DNA from: Candidatus Sulfotelmatobacter sp.
GTDB taxonomy: Bacteria > Acidobacteriota > Terriglobia > Terriglobales > Acidobacteriaceae
Reading direction: 5' to 3'
DNA length: 44,923 nucleotides
Assembly: GCA_017883385.1 (NCBI GenBank)
Contig: JADGNQ010000032.1
Location: forward strand, 1-44,923
A model generated the notes under the pieces. That model saw only the letters and a program-made list of their open reading frames with translations, had not been told where the DNA came from and ran no database searches. Position numbers and translations under genes: made by a program. Positions 23,229-32,832 of this stretch are shown here, in pieces (position 1 is the first letter of the stretch; each line of letters opens with the position of its first letter).

Positions 23229-26066
23229 TCAACTGAGAACTGAGAGCCGAGAACCGGAAACTGGCTTCTCGGAACTGGGAACTGCTTTTCCAAAATACCC
23301 TGCCAGCGCTTGCCCCGTATATGATTTCTTCACCCGCGCCACTTGCTCCGGCGTTCCCTGAGCCACCAGGCGTCCGCCTTCTTCGCCGCCTTCCGGACCG
23401 AGATCGATGATCCAGTCGGCGTTCCGGATCACATCCAGATTGTGTTCGATGATGATGATCGAATTCCCCAGATCGGTTAGACGATGCAGGACATCGAGAA
23501 GCTTCTTTACATCGTCGAAGTGCAGCCCGGTCGTCGGCTCATCGAGCAGGTAGAGTGTCTTTCCCGTCTGCCGCTTGCTCAACTCGCGCGCCAGCTTGAT
23601 GCGCTGCGCTTCTCCGCCAGAAAGCGTGACCGCCGACTGCCCCAGATGAATGTATCCCAGCCCCACATCGACCAGGGTCTGCAGCTTCTGTTTCACCTGC
23701 GGAATGTTTTCCAGAATCGGCAGCGAATCAGACACCGGCATTTCCAACAGGTCAGCGATGGAGTTGCCGTTGTATTTCACCGCCAGCGTTTCGTGGTTGT
23801 AGCGCCTTCCGCCGCAGACTTCGCACAATACGTACACATCGGGCAGAAAATTCATCTCGATGCGCCGCTGCCCCTCGCCCTGACACGCCTCGCAGCGTCC
23901 GCCGGACACATTGAACGAAAACCGTCCCGCCTTGTAGCCGCGCTCGCGCGAATCCGGCAGCATGGCGTAGAAATCCCGGATTTGCGTGAACACTCCGGTG
24001 TACGTCGCGGGATTCGACCGCGGTGTCCGCCCGATCGGCGACTGATCGATCCGGATGACCTTGTCGATATTCTCCGCGCCCGAAATCGCTTTGTGCTCGC
24101 CGGCCTTCTCGCGCGACCGGTAAAGCTGCCGCGCCAGCGCGCGATACAGAATGTCATTCACCAGCGTTGACTTGCCCGACCCGGACACTCCTGTCACCAC
24201 AGTCATCACGCCGAGGGGAAATGCCACATCCAAGTTCTTGAGATTATTCTCTTTCGCGCCCAGAATCGTCAGCGCCGTGCCGTTCGCATGCCGCCGCTCG
24301 GATCGCATCTCAATCGACACCCGGCCCGAGATATACGCCCCAGTCAGGGAGTTTGGCTCGCGCATGATCTCTTCGGGCGTTCCATGCGCCACCAGGCTCC
24401 CACCATGACGCCCCGCACCCGGTCCGAGATCCACCACATAGTCCGCACGCCGGATCGTTTCTTCATCGTGCTCCACCACCAGCACAGTGTTGCCCAGATC
24501 GCGCAGGTTCTCGAGCGCAGTCAACAGCCGTCCGTTGTCACGGTGGTGTAGCCCGATCGACGGCTCGTCCAGCACATACAGCACGCCGCGCAGCTTCGAT
24601 CCGATCTGCGTCGCCAGGCGAATGCGCTGTCCCTCGCCGCCCGACAGGGTGCCCGCCGAACGATCGAGCGAGATGTATCCCAGCCCCACTGCATTGAGGA
24701 ACTGCAGCCGCTCCACCACTTCGTGCATGACGCGCCCGGCAATCTTCGCATCGCGCCCCGCCAGTTTGATCCCCTGCGCCACCGCCAGCGACCGCTCGAC
24801 CGGCATAGCGGTGAACTCGCCAATCGACATCCCATTCACCTTGACCGCCAGACTCTCCGGCCGCAGTCGTTTCCCGTGGCACGCCGGACACTCCGTAGCC
24901 GACATGTGATCCATCAGCCAGTCGCGATAGCCCTCCGAAGTCGACTCTTCCAGATTCTGTTTCAGATATCCGAAGATGCCGTGGAACCCCGTCTTGCCAC
25001 CGCGCCCCGGTTCGCCGTTCAGCAGAAAGTCTTGCGTTTTCTCCGGAAACTTCTCAAACGGTGTGCTCAGATTGATGCCGTACGCTGCCGCCGAAATCTG
25101 CAACATGTGAATCAGATTCTGCGACGCCGACCCTGGCCCGAGTCCGCCCTCGAGCAACGGCTTCGACCAGTCGGTGATCACCTTCGCCGGATCGAAATCG
25201 TACTTGCTGCCCAGCCCGTGGCATTCCGGACACGCTCCATAGAGGCTGTTAAACGAAAACGATCGCGGCTCCAGTTGCGGCACGCTGATTCCGCAATCCG
25301 GGCAGGCCAGCTTCTCCGAATAAAGTTGCTCCTCGCCGCCGACCACCGCAACCTGCACCAGGCCGCCTGCGAGCTTCATCGCCAGGCCGACAGACATTTC
25401 CAGACGATGCTCGATCCCGGGCTTCACCAGCAGACGATCGATCACAACTTCAATGGTGTGATTCTTCCGCTTGTCGAGATTGATTACGTTCTCGTCGTCG
25501 AGGCTGACCAGCTCTCCGTCGATTCGCGCCCGTGTGTAGCCATGCTTGACGAGCGTTTCCATCTCTTTCTTGAACTCGCCCTTGCGCCCGCGGACGATCG
25601 GCGCCATCACCATGACCCGGTCCTCCGGACTCAGCGCCATCACCCTCTGGACGATCTGGTCGGCCGACTGGCGGCTGATCGCCCGCCCGCACTTCGGGCA
25701 ATGCGGTACTCCGATAGAAGCGAACAAGAGGCGAAGGTAGTCGTAGATCTCGGTGATCGTCCCCACGGTCGAGCGCGGGCTGCGGCTGGTAGTCTTCTGC
25801 TCGATCGAGATGGATGGGCTAAGTCCATCAATTGCATCAACATCCGGGCGTTCCATCTGGTCCAGAAATTGCCGCGCATAGGCCGACAAAGTCTCCACGT
25901 AGCGGCGTTGCCCCTCGGCATAAATCGTGTCGAAGGCGAGCGACGACTTCCCTGAACCGCTGAGCCCAGTAACCACGGTCAAGCTGTTACGCGGAATCTC
26001 AACGTCAATGTTCTTGAGGTTGTGCTGGCGGGCGCCCCGGACGGAGATCTTGGTAATCGGCATCAT
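23229..26066 (-). CDS. uvrA: UvrABC excinuclease subunit A
   Basis: 945 residues, normal UvrA length. Two ABC-type ATPase modules are present: Walker [13 protein letters not shown] (N-terminal) and [12 protein letters not shown] (C-terminal), signatures [15 protein letters not shown] and [15 protein letters not shown], and Walker [13 protein letters not shown] and [12 protein letters not shown]. Cys pairs for zinc modules are CPKCG, CPDCG with CPEC, and CEAC with CEVCGG. It is the damage-recognition ATPase of nucleotide excision repair and works with UvrB. The family fold should end near [12 protein letters not shown]; the remaining tail of about 18 residues is encoded by a heptamer repeat array. 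An ATG directly precedes MPITKI, so either of two adjacent Met codons may be used. uvrB is not in the window. Confidence 0.97.
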   Translation of the reverse strand: MMPITKISVRGARQHNLKNIDVEIPRNSLTVVTGLSGSGKSSLAFDTIYAEGQRRYVETLSAYARQFLDQMERPDVDAIDGLSPSISIEQKTTSRSPRSTVGTITEIYDYLRLLFASIGVPHCPKCGRAISRQSADQIVQRVMALSPEDRVMVMAPIVRGRKGEFKKEMETLVKHGYTRARIDGELVSLDDENVINLDKRKNHTIEVVIDRLLVKPGIEHRLEMSVGLAMKLAGGLVQVAVVGGEEQLYSEKLACPDCGISVPQLEPRSFSFNSLYGACPECHGLGSKYDFDPAKVITDWSKPLLEGGLGPGSASQNLIHMLQISAAAYGINLSTPFEKFPEKTQDFLLNGEPGRGGKTGFHGIFGYLKQNLEESTSEGYRDWLMDHMSATECPACHGKRLRPESLAVKVNGMSIGEFTAMPVERSLAVAQGIKLAGRDAKIAGRVMHEVVERLQFLNAVGLGYISLDRSAGTLSGGEGQRIRLATQIGSKLRGVLYVLDEPSIGLHHRDNGRLLTALENLRDLGNTVLVVEHDEETIRRADYVVDLGPGAGRHGGSLVAHGTPEEIMREPNSLTGAYISGRVSIEMRSERRHANGTALTILGAKENNLKNLDVAFPLGVMTVVTGVSGSGKSTLVNDILYRALARQLYRSREKAGEHKAISGAENIDKVIRIDQSPIGRTPRSNPATYTGVFTQIRDFYAMLPDSRERGYKAGRFSFNVSGGRCEACQGEGQRRIEMNFLPDVYVLCEVCGGRRYNHETLAVKYNGNSIADLLEMPVSDSLPILENIPQVKQKLQTLVDVGLGYIHLGQSAVTLSGGEAQRIKLARELSKRQTGKTLYLLDEPTTGLHFDDVKKLLDVLHRLTDLGNSIIIIEHNLDVIRNADWIIDLGPEGGEEGGRLVAQGTPEQVARVKKSYTGQALAGYFGKAVPSSEKPVSGSRLSVLS
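23231..23286. repeat. Heptanucleotide tandem array overlapping the end of uvrA
   Basis: Eight consecutive 7-bp units on the plus strand, all in register: AACTGAG, AACTGAG, AGCCGAG, AACCGGA, AACTGGC, TTCTCGG, AACTGGG and AACTGCT. On the minus strand they encode the last residues of UvrA ([15 protein letters not shown]), and in another frame a possible N-terminal extension of the CPBP protein. Confidence 0.75.
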
Positions 26067-26261
26067 TGGCCGGGGGGCTTGTCCCTTCCGTAACGTCGAC
26101 AGGTCACCAGAATTGTTCCAGAGTAGGAATGCACAGCTCTACTCCGTATCCTAGTCGCCAACAGCGCGGAGCGTCAACGCGGTTAGATTGAAGGGACGCG
26201 CTAAGGCACGAACGATGGGAGTCGCAGCGGCAGACTCTGGACTCATTAAGGTTGGTCGATC

Positions 26262-26447
26262 GTGATCTCGCTTTTCATGCCCGTCATCGTCTTCTTTACA
26301 GTCATTGCGGCAGTTGGGTTGGGAGTTTTCGCCGCTTACGCTGCCGTCTTCTCCATCCTGCACGCGTTCGGCCGCCCCTCGCAGCCGGAATCGGCTCGGC
26401 CGCGCCTGGTCTTAGTTCCGACGCAGAACCACGCCAGCGGCGACTAG
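26262..26447 (+). CDS. Small membrane protein, conserved hypothetical
   Basis: 61 residues from a GTG start with AAGG about 10 bp upstream. There is one hydrophobic segment (MPVIVFFTVIAAVGLGVFAA, about residues 6-26), then a short basic tail ending LVLVPTQNHASGD. I recall near-identical small proteins in Terriglobia, which supports it being translated; function unknown. It has no obvious partner: uvrA is divergent and the GH13 gene is downstream after two hairpins. Confidence 0.6.
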   Translation: MISLFMPVIVFFTVIAAVGLGVFAAYAAVFSILHAFGRPSQPESARPRLVLVPTQNHASGD

Positions 26448-26457
26448 TTCATGTGGG

Positions 26458-26492
26458 GACAGCCGCCTCGGCTGTCTGTCGAGCGAAGCTCG
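26458..26492. repeat. Two adjacent hairpins after the small membrane protein gene
   Basis: GACAGCCG-CCT-CGGCTGTC (26458-26476, 8-bp stem) is followed by CGAGC-GAA-GCTCG (26480-26492, 5-bp stem). No T-tract follows, so this is a dispersed palindrome or a weak terminator rather than a standard intrinsic terminator. The first hairpin resembles intergenic elements I associate with Acidobacteria. The rest of 26493-26660 holds no gene that I can see. Confidence 0.5.
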
Positions 26493-26660
26493 CCCCGTGT
26501 GTAACGACCGTAGGTTTAGAAATCCCGCGTTCGCCTGCGAGTTCGGCATTCCAATTTCCGAACGTCCTCCATTTACTCTGCGCAATCTGCCTACGCTGGG
26601 TTACTATGCGGGGGGCCCCTTCCAAACTTTCCTCAGTGGTAACCCTCCTGGAGGTGCGTT

Positions 26661-28499
26661 GTGCCAACCTCGCTGTTCGCTGCAGATTTTCAGACTGTCC
26701 TCGACCAGGCCGTCAATCCGCCCAACCCAGGCGCCGCTCCGTTTCCCTCGCCGGAAGACTGGCGCGACCGCTGGATCTATTTCCTGATGCTCGACCGGTT
26801 CAATAACCCATCCGCGCCTCCGGCCCATCAGCCATTCGACGATCCGAACTTCTTCGGCTTTCAGGGAGGAAAGTTCTCCGGCGTGCAGCAACAACTTCCC
26901 TACATCAAACAACTCGGGGCCGGAGCCGTCTGGCTCAGTCCGGTGCTCAAGAATTTCATTTTCGATCCGAATACTTATCACGGCTACGGCATTCACAACT
27001 TCCTCAGCGCCGAACCTCGTTTTGCCGACAGCCCCGCCACTGCCGACAACGAACTCCGCGCGCTCGTCGACGCCGCCCACCAGGAAGATCTGCTCGTCAT
27101 TCTCGACATCGTGTTGAACCACACCGGCAACGCATTTGCCTATCAATGTGATCCAGCAGACCAGTTCTGCATCGGCAATCAGGGGGCGCAGGCCAGCTTT
27201 CATGCTTCGCCGCAGCCAGTTCAGTGGCGCGATCAAACCGGCGCTTCGCGCCCCGACTTTCCCGATGTCGCCACCATTCCCAATCCATCCCCGGATGCGG
27301 TGGTGTGGCCGTCGGAGTTGCAGCAAAACCAGTTCTTCCGCCGTCAGGGCACTCCGGATGGCAACGGCGACGAGACGGTCGGCGATTTCAGCGTTCTGAA
27401 ACAGATGATGACGGCCGATCCTGATCTGCAGCGCTTTCTGATTCGCTCGTTCCAGTACGTGATCGCCCGTTTCGACATCGACGGCTTCCGCATCGATACG
27501 CTTCGCTACCTGAAAGACGACCTTCCCCGCCTTTTCGGAAACTCCATGCGCGAATTTGCCTTGAGCATCGGCAAGAAGAATTTCTTCACCTTCGGAGAGG
27601 TTCTCGATTCGAACGTAGAGCAGGACATCGCCCGCTTCATCGGACGCAACACCCTCACCAACACAGACGACAGTCAATTGGTCGGCGTCGACGCCGCGCT
27701 CGATTATCCGTTGTTCAACACCCTTAAGCCCGTCGTGAAAGGATTTGCCGCGCCTAGCGCTGTCGTCAGTATGTATCAGAACCGCAAGAACGTGGAAGCC
27801 CAAGTACTCAGTTCCCACGGCGATGCCACACGCTATTTCGTCACGTTCCTCGACAATCACGACATGAAGGAGCGCATCCGCTACGTCGACCCCGCGAACC
27901 CCACGAAGTTCGACGATCAGGTAACTCTGGGACTGGCCTGCCTTTACTCACTGCCGGGAATCCCGTGTCTCTACTACGGCACCGAGCAGGGGCTGCACGG
28001 CTCCGGCAGTGATGCCGCAGTGCGCGAGGCGATTTGGGGAGGCCCCGGCTTTGACCAGCAGAGCGACTTCTACCAGGACATCCAGCAGATTGCTGCCGTG
28101 CGCGCACAGCAGTCTGCGCTGCGTTACGGACGCTTTTATTTTCGTCCGCTGTCGGGCGATGGTATTACTTTCGGAGTCTCCGGATTCCCGCAGGGGGCCG
28201 TTGCCTTCTCACGGATTCTGAACGATCAGGAGGTTCTCGTCGTGGCGAACACGAGCCCCACGCAGGCGCAGCAACTCGACGTGATCGTAGAGATTCTGCT
28301 CAGCGCGGTAGGCGACGTTTTCATGGTTCTATACACAAATCAGGCGGGCCCGCTCCCTCCGCAGCCCGTTCGCAACATTCCTCAAGGAGCGGCGACGGTG
28401 CAGGAGGTCGACGGATCAACAGGGCACGGCCCGCTGCACGTGGTGCGCGTGAACTTGCGTCCACTGGAGGTGCAGATTCTACGCCGCGCGGGCAACTGA
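26661..28499 (+). CDS. Alpha-amylase-family glycoside hydrolase (GH13)
   Basis: 612 residues from a GTG start with GGAGGT 5 bp upstream. A TIM-barrel GH13 enzyme with the conserved regions in order: DIVLNHTG (149-156), DGFRIDTL with the nucleophile D279, FGEV with the acid/base E313, and FLDNHD with D401. The N-terminal WIYFLMLDRFNN and GYGIHNF are also typical. No signal peptide, so cytosolic. It hydrolyses or rearranges alpha-1,4-glucosidic bonds (amylase, maltogenic or trehalose-forming are all possible); the exact subfamily cannot be told. The C-terminal beta-domain (about 480-610) is complete. No sugar-transport or glycogen genes are near. Confidence 0.92.
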   Translation: MPTSLFAADFQTVLDQAVNPPNPGAAPFPSPEDWRDRWIYFLMLDRFNNPSAPPAHQPFDDPNFFGFQGGKFSGVQQQLPYIKQLGAGAVWLSPVLKNFIFDPNTYHGYGIHNFLSAEPRFADSPATADNELRALVDAAHQEDLLVILDIVLNHTGNAFAYQCDPADQFCIGNQGAQASFHASPQPVQWRDQTGASRPDFPDVATIPNPSPDAVVWPSELQQNQFFRRQGTPDGNGDETVGDFSVLKQMMTADPDLQRFLIRSFQYVIARFDIDGFRIDTLRYLKDDLPRLFGNSMREFALSIGKKNFFTFGEVLDSNVEQDIARFIGRNTLTNTDDSQLVGVDAALDYPLFNTLKPVVKGFAAPSAVVSMYQNRKNVEAQVLSSHGDATRYFVTFLDNHDMKERIRYVDPANPTKFDDQVTLGLACLYSLPGIPCLYYGTEQGLHGSGSDAAVREAIWGGPGFDQQSDFYQDIQQIAAVRAQQSALRYGRFYFRPLSGDGITFGVSGFPQGAVAFSRILNDQEVLVVANTSPTQAQQLDVIVEILLSAVGDVFMVLYTNQAGPLPPQPVRNIPQGAATVQEVDGSTGHGPLHVVRVNLRPLEVQILRRAGN

Positions 28500-28518
28500 T
28501 AGCTGATCCCCTTACTCA

Positions 28519-29385
28519 TCACTCGACCGGCCCGACCACCTTCATCTTGCTCTCCACGTGCGTTCGTTGAAAGTCCCTGTTCTCGAGCGACACCGACACG
28601 TCCCGGTTGATGAAAAAAAGCACATGAAGCCGAAACTCCGTGCCGAAGGTCGCCGGAAACCACACTCCATCCTCCTGTCGCTTGTAGACGACGTTAAATC
28701 CGACTCCCGGTACGTCAGTTCCCAACAAGGTCCTTACTGCGAACGGAATGCGCCGTGAGAGTTTGGTGAACACTCGCACAGGCTGAAATTCCGCAGCGTC
28801 GATGTAAGCTTCGCCCGCCCATGAAATGTCGTTTTTGTCCTTGGGCCGAAATCCGATGTGATAGACGCTACGCCCCTCCTGCGTCTCCTGTCCCAACAGC
28901 GTGAATTCGTAATCCTTCTGTCCCTCGGTGGTCAGCGGAAATAGGTCCTTCGAGATACCATCTTTGGTCTTGTCATTCGACAGCTCGTCGCGGAAGCTCT
29001 TGACGAGGCTGCCGTCGAGACCGTCCTCATGAGGCACCGGCTCGCCCTGAAACGTCTCGTACTTTCCCTTATTCCAGTACCGGCCAGTAATCGTCTTGAG
29101 TTCCTTCTGCGTGCCGTCCGGCACGGGAGTTACGTCATAGTCAGCCGTCTCTTCGCGCTGAAGCCGCCCGCCTTTGGGCTTGTGAGTGACGATGTGCGTG
29201 TGCTGACGGTAGACGTACTGCTTGCGGAGTTCCTCGCTACGATCCTGATTCTCGGCCACGCGCGCCATAATCGCATCGGCCGTAAACGCCGCAGGCGCCG
29301 AATCAGCTTCCTTCGCGGCCGGCGAAGTCTGAGCCGACGATACCGAGGCAGCCAGTAACAATCCCACCACACGCAAGATCCGCAT
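28519..29385 (-). CDS. Secreted protein, outer-membrane lipoprotein-sorting-like
   Basis: 288 residues from MRILRVVGLLLAAS; AGGAGG lies 9 bp upstream, favouring this ATG over the one at 29418. A signal peptide ends near VSSAQ. The mature part has EELRKQYVYRQHTHIV, a beta-rich body with YEFTLLGQETQEGRSVYHIGF and GEAYIDAAEFQPVRVF, and an ending SKMKVVGPVE. The beta-sheet run with paired polar/aromatic residues suggests a LolA/LolB-like or DUF-type lipid-binding fold. That is inference from pattern, and no conserved catalytic residues are seen. It is convergent with the GH13 gene (19 bp between stops). Confidence 0.68.
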   Translation of the reverse strand: MRILRVVGLLLAASVSSAQTSPAAKEADSAPAAFTADAIMARVAENQDRSEELRKQYVYRQHTHIVTHKPKGGRLQREETADYDVTPVPDGTQKELKTITGRYWNKGKYETFQGEPVPHEDGLDGSLVKSFRDELSNDKTKDGISKDLFPLTTEGQKDYEFTLLGQETQEGRSVYHIGFRPKDKNDISWAGEAYIDAAEFQPVRVFTKLSRRIPFAVRTLLGTDVPGVGFNVVYKRQEDGVWFPATFGTEFRLHVLFFINRDVSVSLENRDFQRTHVESKMKVVGPVE

Positions 29386-29459
29386 AGGCACACGCCTCCT
29401 GCCTATTAATACGTACAAGCCTCAGGAAAAGATGCACAAAGGGAGAATTCGGGACGAAC

Positions 29460-29681
29460 TCAGCTGTCTTTGCGATAGAGCAGGTTGCGCATCGCCTGCC
29501 GCCGAGCTTCGTTCGCTTCTTTCTGAGTCTTGCGCTCGTCGGCGTCCATGCTGCGCTTGGCTGTGGTGTCAGCCTGTTCAGGTTCACTGCATGCCGGACA
29601 GCGGTTGGCAAAACCGGGCTTACCCGGTTTCAGTTCGAACTCCTCTGAGCAAACAGCGCAGACTTTGATGGGAAATGCCAT
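29460..29681 (-). CDS. Small zinc-ribbon protein
   Basis: 73 residues starting at MAFPIKVCAVC; an upstream start at 29711 adds ten residues without family character. CAVC and CPAC (about 8-11 and 28-31) form a zinc ribbon. A charged helical tail rich in Glu, Arg and Lys follows, ending RRQAMRNLLYRKDS. I recall close relatives in Acidobacteria. The function is unknown; a nucleic-acid or protein-binding role is a guess from the ribbon plus basic tail. Confidence 0.72.
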   Translation of the reverse strand: MAFPIKVCAVCSEEFELKPGKPGFANRCPACSEPEQADTTAKRSMDADERKTQKEANEARRQAMRNLLYRKDS

Positions 29682-29766
29682 CCCAACAATTATGCTACAA
29701 CCCACGCGCAATTGTCCTTAGACTCTGACCATCTGAAACTAACGGCCTAACCGATTTCCCCCGGAA

Positions 29767-29787
29767 TTCTCAATTCCCTGTTGAGAA
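29767..29787. promoter_or_regulatory. Inverted repeat between zinc-ribbon gene and secreted-protein gene
   Basis: TTCTCAA-N7-TTGAGAA, a perfect 7-bp inverted repeat in an A+T-richer stretch. It is 86 bp upstream of the zinc-ribbon gene and 111 bp beyond the stop of the next gene on the same strand. It could be an operator or a 3' hairpin. Nothing else is seen in 29682-29897. Confidence 0.3.
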
Positions 29788-29897
29788 ATCGGCAATTCCC
29801 ACCGTCTCTACACTCAAGAACAGCTTAAGCCGCGGATGGAGGGCACGCTCCTGTCGGAACATGCCGCCACTCCGCGACTCTCACGGACTACTCCAAG

Positions 29898-30599
29898 CTA
29901 CGGATTGCAGCTAGCAGGTACCGTGCTGGTGTTCGGGTTGGTGCACAGCGGTCCGAGCTTGGTCGTGCCATTCGGGACCGAGATGAAAGCCACCGGGCCC
30001 GCCTTGTGCTCGCCGTTGAATGGTGTCGGGTGGGTGACGTCAAACACGCAGCCGTCAACGTTGGCATCGTTGGGATCGTTGAACCAGAACCCCACGTGGA
30101 AGGTATTGATCGGAGCGGGATTGCTCTGGTCAGGATCAAAACCGAAGATCTGATCGAGCAGGATCGTCTTGATGGTTGTCGAGAACGAACCTTGGCTGTC
30201 GGCCTGTACGTCAGACTGATACCAGGCCATCCCAAAGTTAGTGAAGTTCGGATCCACCGTTGCATTGGGCCGCAGGTTACTCCGCTGGACCGTGAACATG
30301 TCGAACGCCAAACCGGGCTTGAAGTTCTTACCGGTTATGGTCAACGTGTCGTTCAGGCTGCCGCGAGTCACGTGGACATTAGCCGTTGGCGCCGCTTGGC
30401 CCGGTACTCCCAAACAGCTAATAAACTTCGGGTTCGGATGCAAAACGAAGTTCTTGACGTTAACTGCCGGCTTCAAAACATCTTGTGCCAAATCCTGAGC
30501 GGCCATGGGCTGGGTAAGAACCGCGACGCCAGCCAGAACAACGGCCGCCACGACAGCGATCTTAAGAGAGAGGACCTTCTTGGTTGCAGAACTACTCAT
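29898..30599 (-). CDS. Secreted hypothetical protein
   Basis: 233 residues. A signal peptide with a long hydrophobic core ends near PMAAQ. The ribosome-binding site AAGGAGA lies about 10 bp upstream. The mature protein contains a likely Ig-like/IPT-type beta-sandwich (NDTLTITGKNFKPGLAFDMF), a conserved-looking FHVGFWFNDPNDANVDGC and a C-terminal part with two Cys that may form a disulfide. No enzymatic motif. It is divergent from the membrane-anchored wHTH-TPR regulator at 30870, which could control it; that is inference. Confidence 0.68.
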   Translation of the reverse strand: MSSSATKKVLSLKIAVVAAVVLAGVAVLTQPMAAQDLAQDVLKPAVNVKNFVLHPNPKFISCLGVPGQAAPTANVHVTRGSLNDTLTITGKNFKPGLAFDMFTVQRSNLRPNATVDPNFTNFGMAWYQSDVQADSQGSFSTTIKTILLDQIFGFDPDQSNPAPINTFHVGFWFNDPNDANVDGCVFDVTHPTPFNGEHKAGPVAFISVPNGTTKLGPLCTNPNTSTVPASCNP

Positions 30600-30826
30600 T
30601 ACAGTGTTTCTCCTTTAGTTGTCATATCTTGTGATCCGGGGTTTCGAACTCGCTTTCCTCGGTGTGCAGGGAAAGCTTGCTGCCGGACGACGCGCCCCAC
30701 CCCGGGAAAGCTCTTGCCGCACCCAGGGGATTGCACTTACAATCTCGCCAGAGTTCAGCAGGCGGGCGCCGACCCGCAGCCAAGCCGACCTTACGTGAAA
30801 CGCCCCGCAGCGTCCTAAATGAGCTA

Positions 30827-30851
30827 TTAAGAATTCACAGGAGTTTCTTAA
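30827..30851. promoter_or_regulatory. Candidate operator before the wHTH-TPR regulator
   Basis: TTAAGAA (30827-30833) and TTCTTAA (30845-30851) are perfect complements, 18 bp centre to centre, in an A+T-rich patch. A further TTTCTAAA follows at about 30856. It ends 18 bp before the ATG, where a site for autoregulation would be expected. No ribosome-binding site is visible between the site and the ATG. Confidence 0.35.
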
Positions 30852-30869
30852 AATTTTTCTAAAAACGTT

Positions 30870-32816
30870 ATGCCGTTGGAAACTCAGGTGATATACGAAT
30901 TCGAGAACTTTCGCCTGAACCCTGCGGACCATTCCTTGCTGTGCAGCGGCAAGCCTGTTCCCCTCACGCCGAAGTCTTTTGAGGTCCTGGTAACTCTGAT
31001 TGAGCGCAAAGGCTTGCTCGTCACCAAAGACGAACTGATGAAGAAGATTTGGCCCGACAGCTTCGTAGAAGAGGCCAATCTGGCCGTAAACGTTTCTGCG
31101 TTGCGGAAGGCTTTCGGGGATACGCCCGAGCATCAGCAGTTCATCGAGACCGTGCCTAAGTTGGGATACCGGTTCATTGCTCCGGTTAAGGCGGTCAGAA
31201 ACGGGGATTTGCCGGATGCAGCAGCGACACCCCGGCAAGCGACGCAGGCAATCCAAACAGCGCCTGTTTCGACACATCCGAGCCCGGTTTTGCCGAAGCC
31301 GGAACCGGTTCAACATGGTGGGGCGCTCCCCATCCGAGTTCTTGCTATCACAGCCGGAGTCCTGGTCGTCGCCGCACTCAGTTATTGGCTGGTTCTGAAG
31401 GAATCATCGATCCCGCGCGTGACGCAAGAACCCCGCCGTCTGGCGATCTTGCCCTTCCGCAATATCAAGCAGGATCCCAGCAGCGATTTTCTGGGCTATT
31501 CACTCGCAGACGCCATCATCACCAAGCTTGGATCAGTGCGGGCCCTAAGGGTGCGGCCATCGTATGCCATTGAGAAATACAGGGATCAGGTCGTCGAGAT
31601 CCCGAAGGTCGCTGCCGACCTCGATGTCGATACTCTGCTCACGGGCAACTTCATCCGCGACGGCGACGATTTAAGAATCACATGCCAGCTGGTTGACGTA
31701 AAGTCGCGCAATATTCTTTGGAAGGGCGCGTTCGATCTTCGCTACCAGAAGCTGTTGACGGTACAGGATCAGGTGGCCGAGCAGATCATTCAAGGCCTGG
31801 AATTGAACCTTTCGTCCTCAGAAGCCGCGCAGCTCAAACTCGACGAACCGGCCAATCCACTGGCCTACGAGTACTATCTTCGCGGTGTCGATCTTTATGC
31901 GAGGAGTGACTTCCCACTGGCGATCCGGATGCTCGAAAAGTCGTCTGACATCGATCCCAATTACGCCTTAACTTGGGCATATCTTGGGCGTTCCTATAAC
32001 GCAAGCGGCACATTCCAACTCGAAGGCCGCGACTACTATCGCAAAGCGCAGTCCGCGTTCGATCGGGCGCTCGCCTTGCAGCCGGCGCAGATTGAGACCC
32101 GGGTCTACTTAGCCAACTTCCTCACAGACACTGGCAAGGTAGAGCAGGCCGTGCCCCTACTGAGAGAGTCCCTGAAAACCAACCCTCATCACGCGGAACT
32201 TCACTGGGAGTTGGGCTATGCCTACCGCTTCGCCGGCATGTTGCAGGAATCGGTCGCTGAATGCGAACTGGCACGACAACTTGATCCGAACGTCAAAATC
32301 AACAGCTCGGCCCTGAACACCTATCTGTACCTTGGCAGATACGACGACTTTCTCCAGAGCTTGCCCAGGAGTGGCGAGCTGCCTTTTCACCTCTTCTATC
32401 GTGGTTTCGGGGAATATCACAAAAAGCAGTTTGAACAAGCGGTGACAGACTTCGATCGTTCGTTTGAACTGAATCCTTCGTTGTTGCAAGCGCAGGTGGG
32501 CAAAGCGCTCAGTGATGGCATAGCTCACCACGAATCGAAGGGCCTTGCCATCCTGCGCACAGCTGAGAACAAGATTCAGGAGCGTGGTGTCGGAGATTCG
32601 GAAGCCATCTACAAACTTGCCCAGGCGTATGCCGTGCTGGGCGACAAGACTTCGGCGCTACGCATGCTCAAGCACAGCATCGATAACGGATTCTTCCCCT
32701 ATCCCTATTTCATGAGCGATCCGTTCCTTGATGGTCTGCGGGCCGAATCTCAATTCACCGACCTCTTACAGAATGCCCGGCAGCGGCACGAAGCCTTCCG
32801 GAAGACCTTCTTCTAA
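30870..32816 (+). CDS. Membrane-anchored winged-helix transcription regulator with TPR sensor (CadC/ToxR-like)
   Basis: 648 residues. The N-terminal OmpR-type winged helix (about 8-105) has LTPKSFEVLVTLIERKG, EEANLAVNVSALRKAFG and ETVPKLGYRFI. A linker (106-153) precedes one membrane segment (154-176). The periplasmic side starts with RRLAILPFRNI and SDFLGYSLADAIITKLG, a FlgO-like or adenylate-cyclase-associated domain, followed by TPR repeats (about 330-640). There is no receiver or kinase, so the protein is a one-component regulator acting from the membrane. Such proteins are common in Acidobacteria; ligand unknown. It is divergent from the secreted protein at 29898-30599 and convergent with the receptor gene that follows (16 bp between stops). 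Confidence 0.9.
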   Translation: MPLETQVIYEFENFRLNPADHSLLCSGKPVPLTPKSFEVLVTLIERKGLLVTKDELMKKIWPDSFVEEANLAVNVSALRKAFGDTPEHQQFIETVPKLGYRFIAPVKAVRNGDLPDAAATPRQATQAIQTAPVSTHPSPVLPKPEPVQHGGALPIRVLAITAGVLVVAALSYWLVLKESSIPRVTQEPRRLAILPFRNIKQDPSSDFLGYSLADAIITKLGSVRALRVRPSYAIEKYRDQVVEIPKVAADLDVDTLLTGNFIRDGDDLRITCQLVDVKSRNILWKGAFDLRYQKLLTVQDQVAEQIIQGLELNLSSSEAAQLKLDEPANPLAYEYYLRGVDLYARSDFPLAIRMLEKSSDIDPNYALTWAYLGRSYNASGTFQLEGRDYYRKAQSAFDRALALQPAQIETRVYLANFLTDTGKVEQAVPLLRESLKTNPHHAELHWELGYAYRFAGMLQESVAECELARQLDPNVKINSSALNTYLYLGRYDDFLQSLPRSGELPFHLFYRGFGEYHKKQFEQAVTDFDRSFELNPSLLQAQVGKALSDGIAHHESKGLAILRTAENKIQERGVGDSEAIYKLAQAYAVLGDKTSALRMLKHSIDNGFFPYPYFMSDPFLDGLRAESQFTDLLQNARQRHEAFRKTFF

Positions 32817-32832
32817 GCGACGTTTTCAAGCC

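Noticed and set aside
23231-23286. Possible CRISPR-like array
   Set aside because: Units are 7 bp and contiguous with no spacers, and no cas genes are present; it is a microsatellite-type array.
22364-23293. Longer CPBP protein starting at TTG 23293
   Set aside because: The added 25 residues are encoded by the heptamer array inside uvrA, and a TTG at 23218 has a better ribosome-binding site; kept only as an alternative.
24723-25955. 410-codon open frame opposite uvrA
   Set aside because: Antisense to strongly conserved uvrA motifs; composition dominated by His, Arg and Leu as in other shadows.
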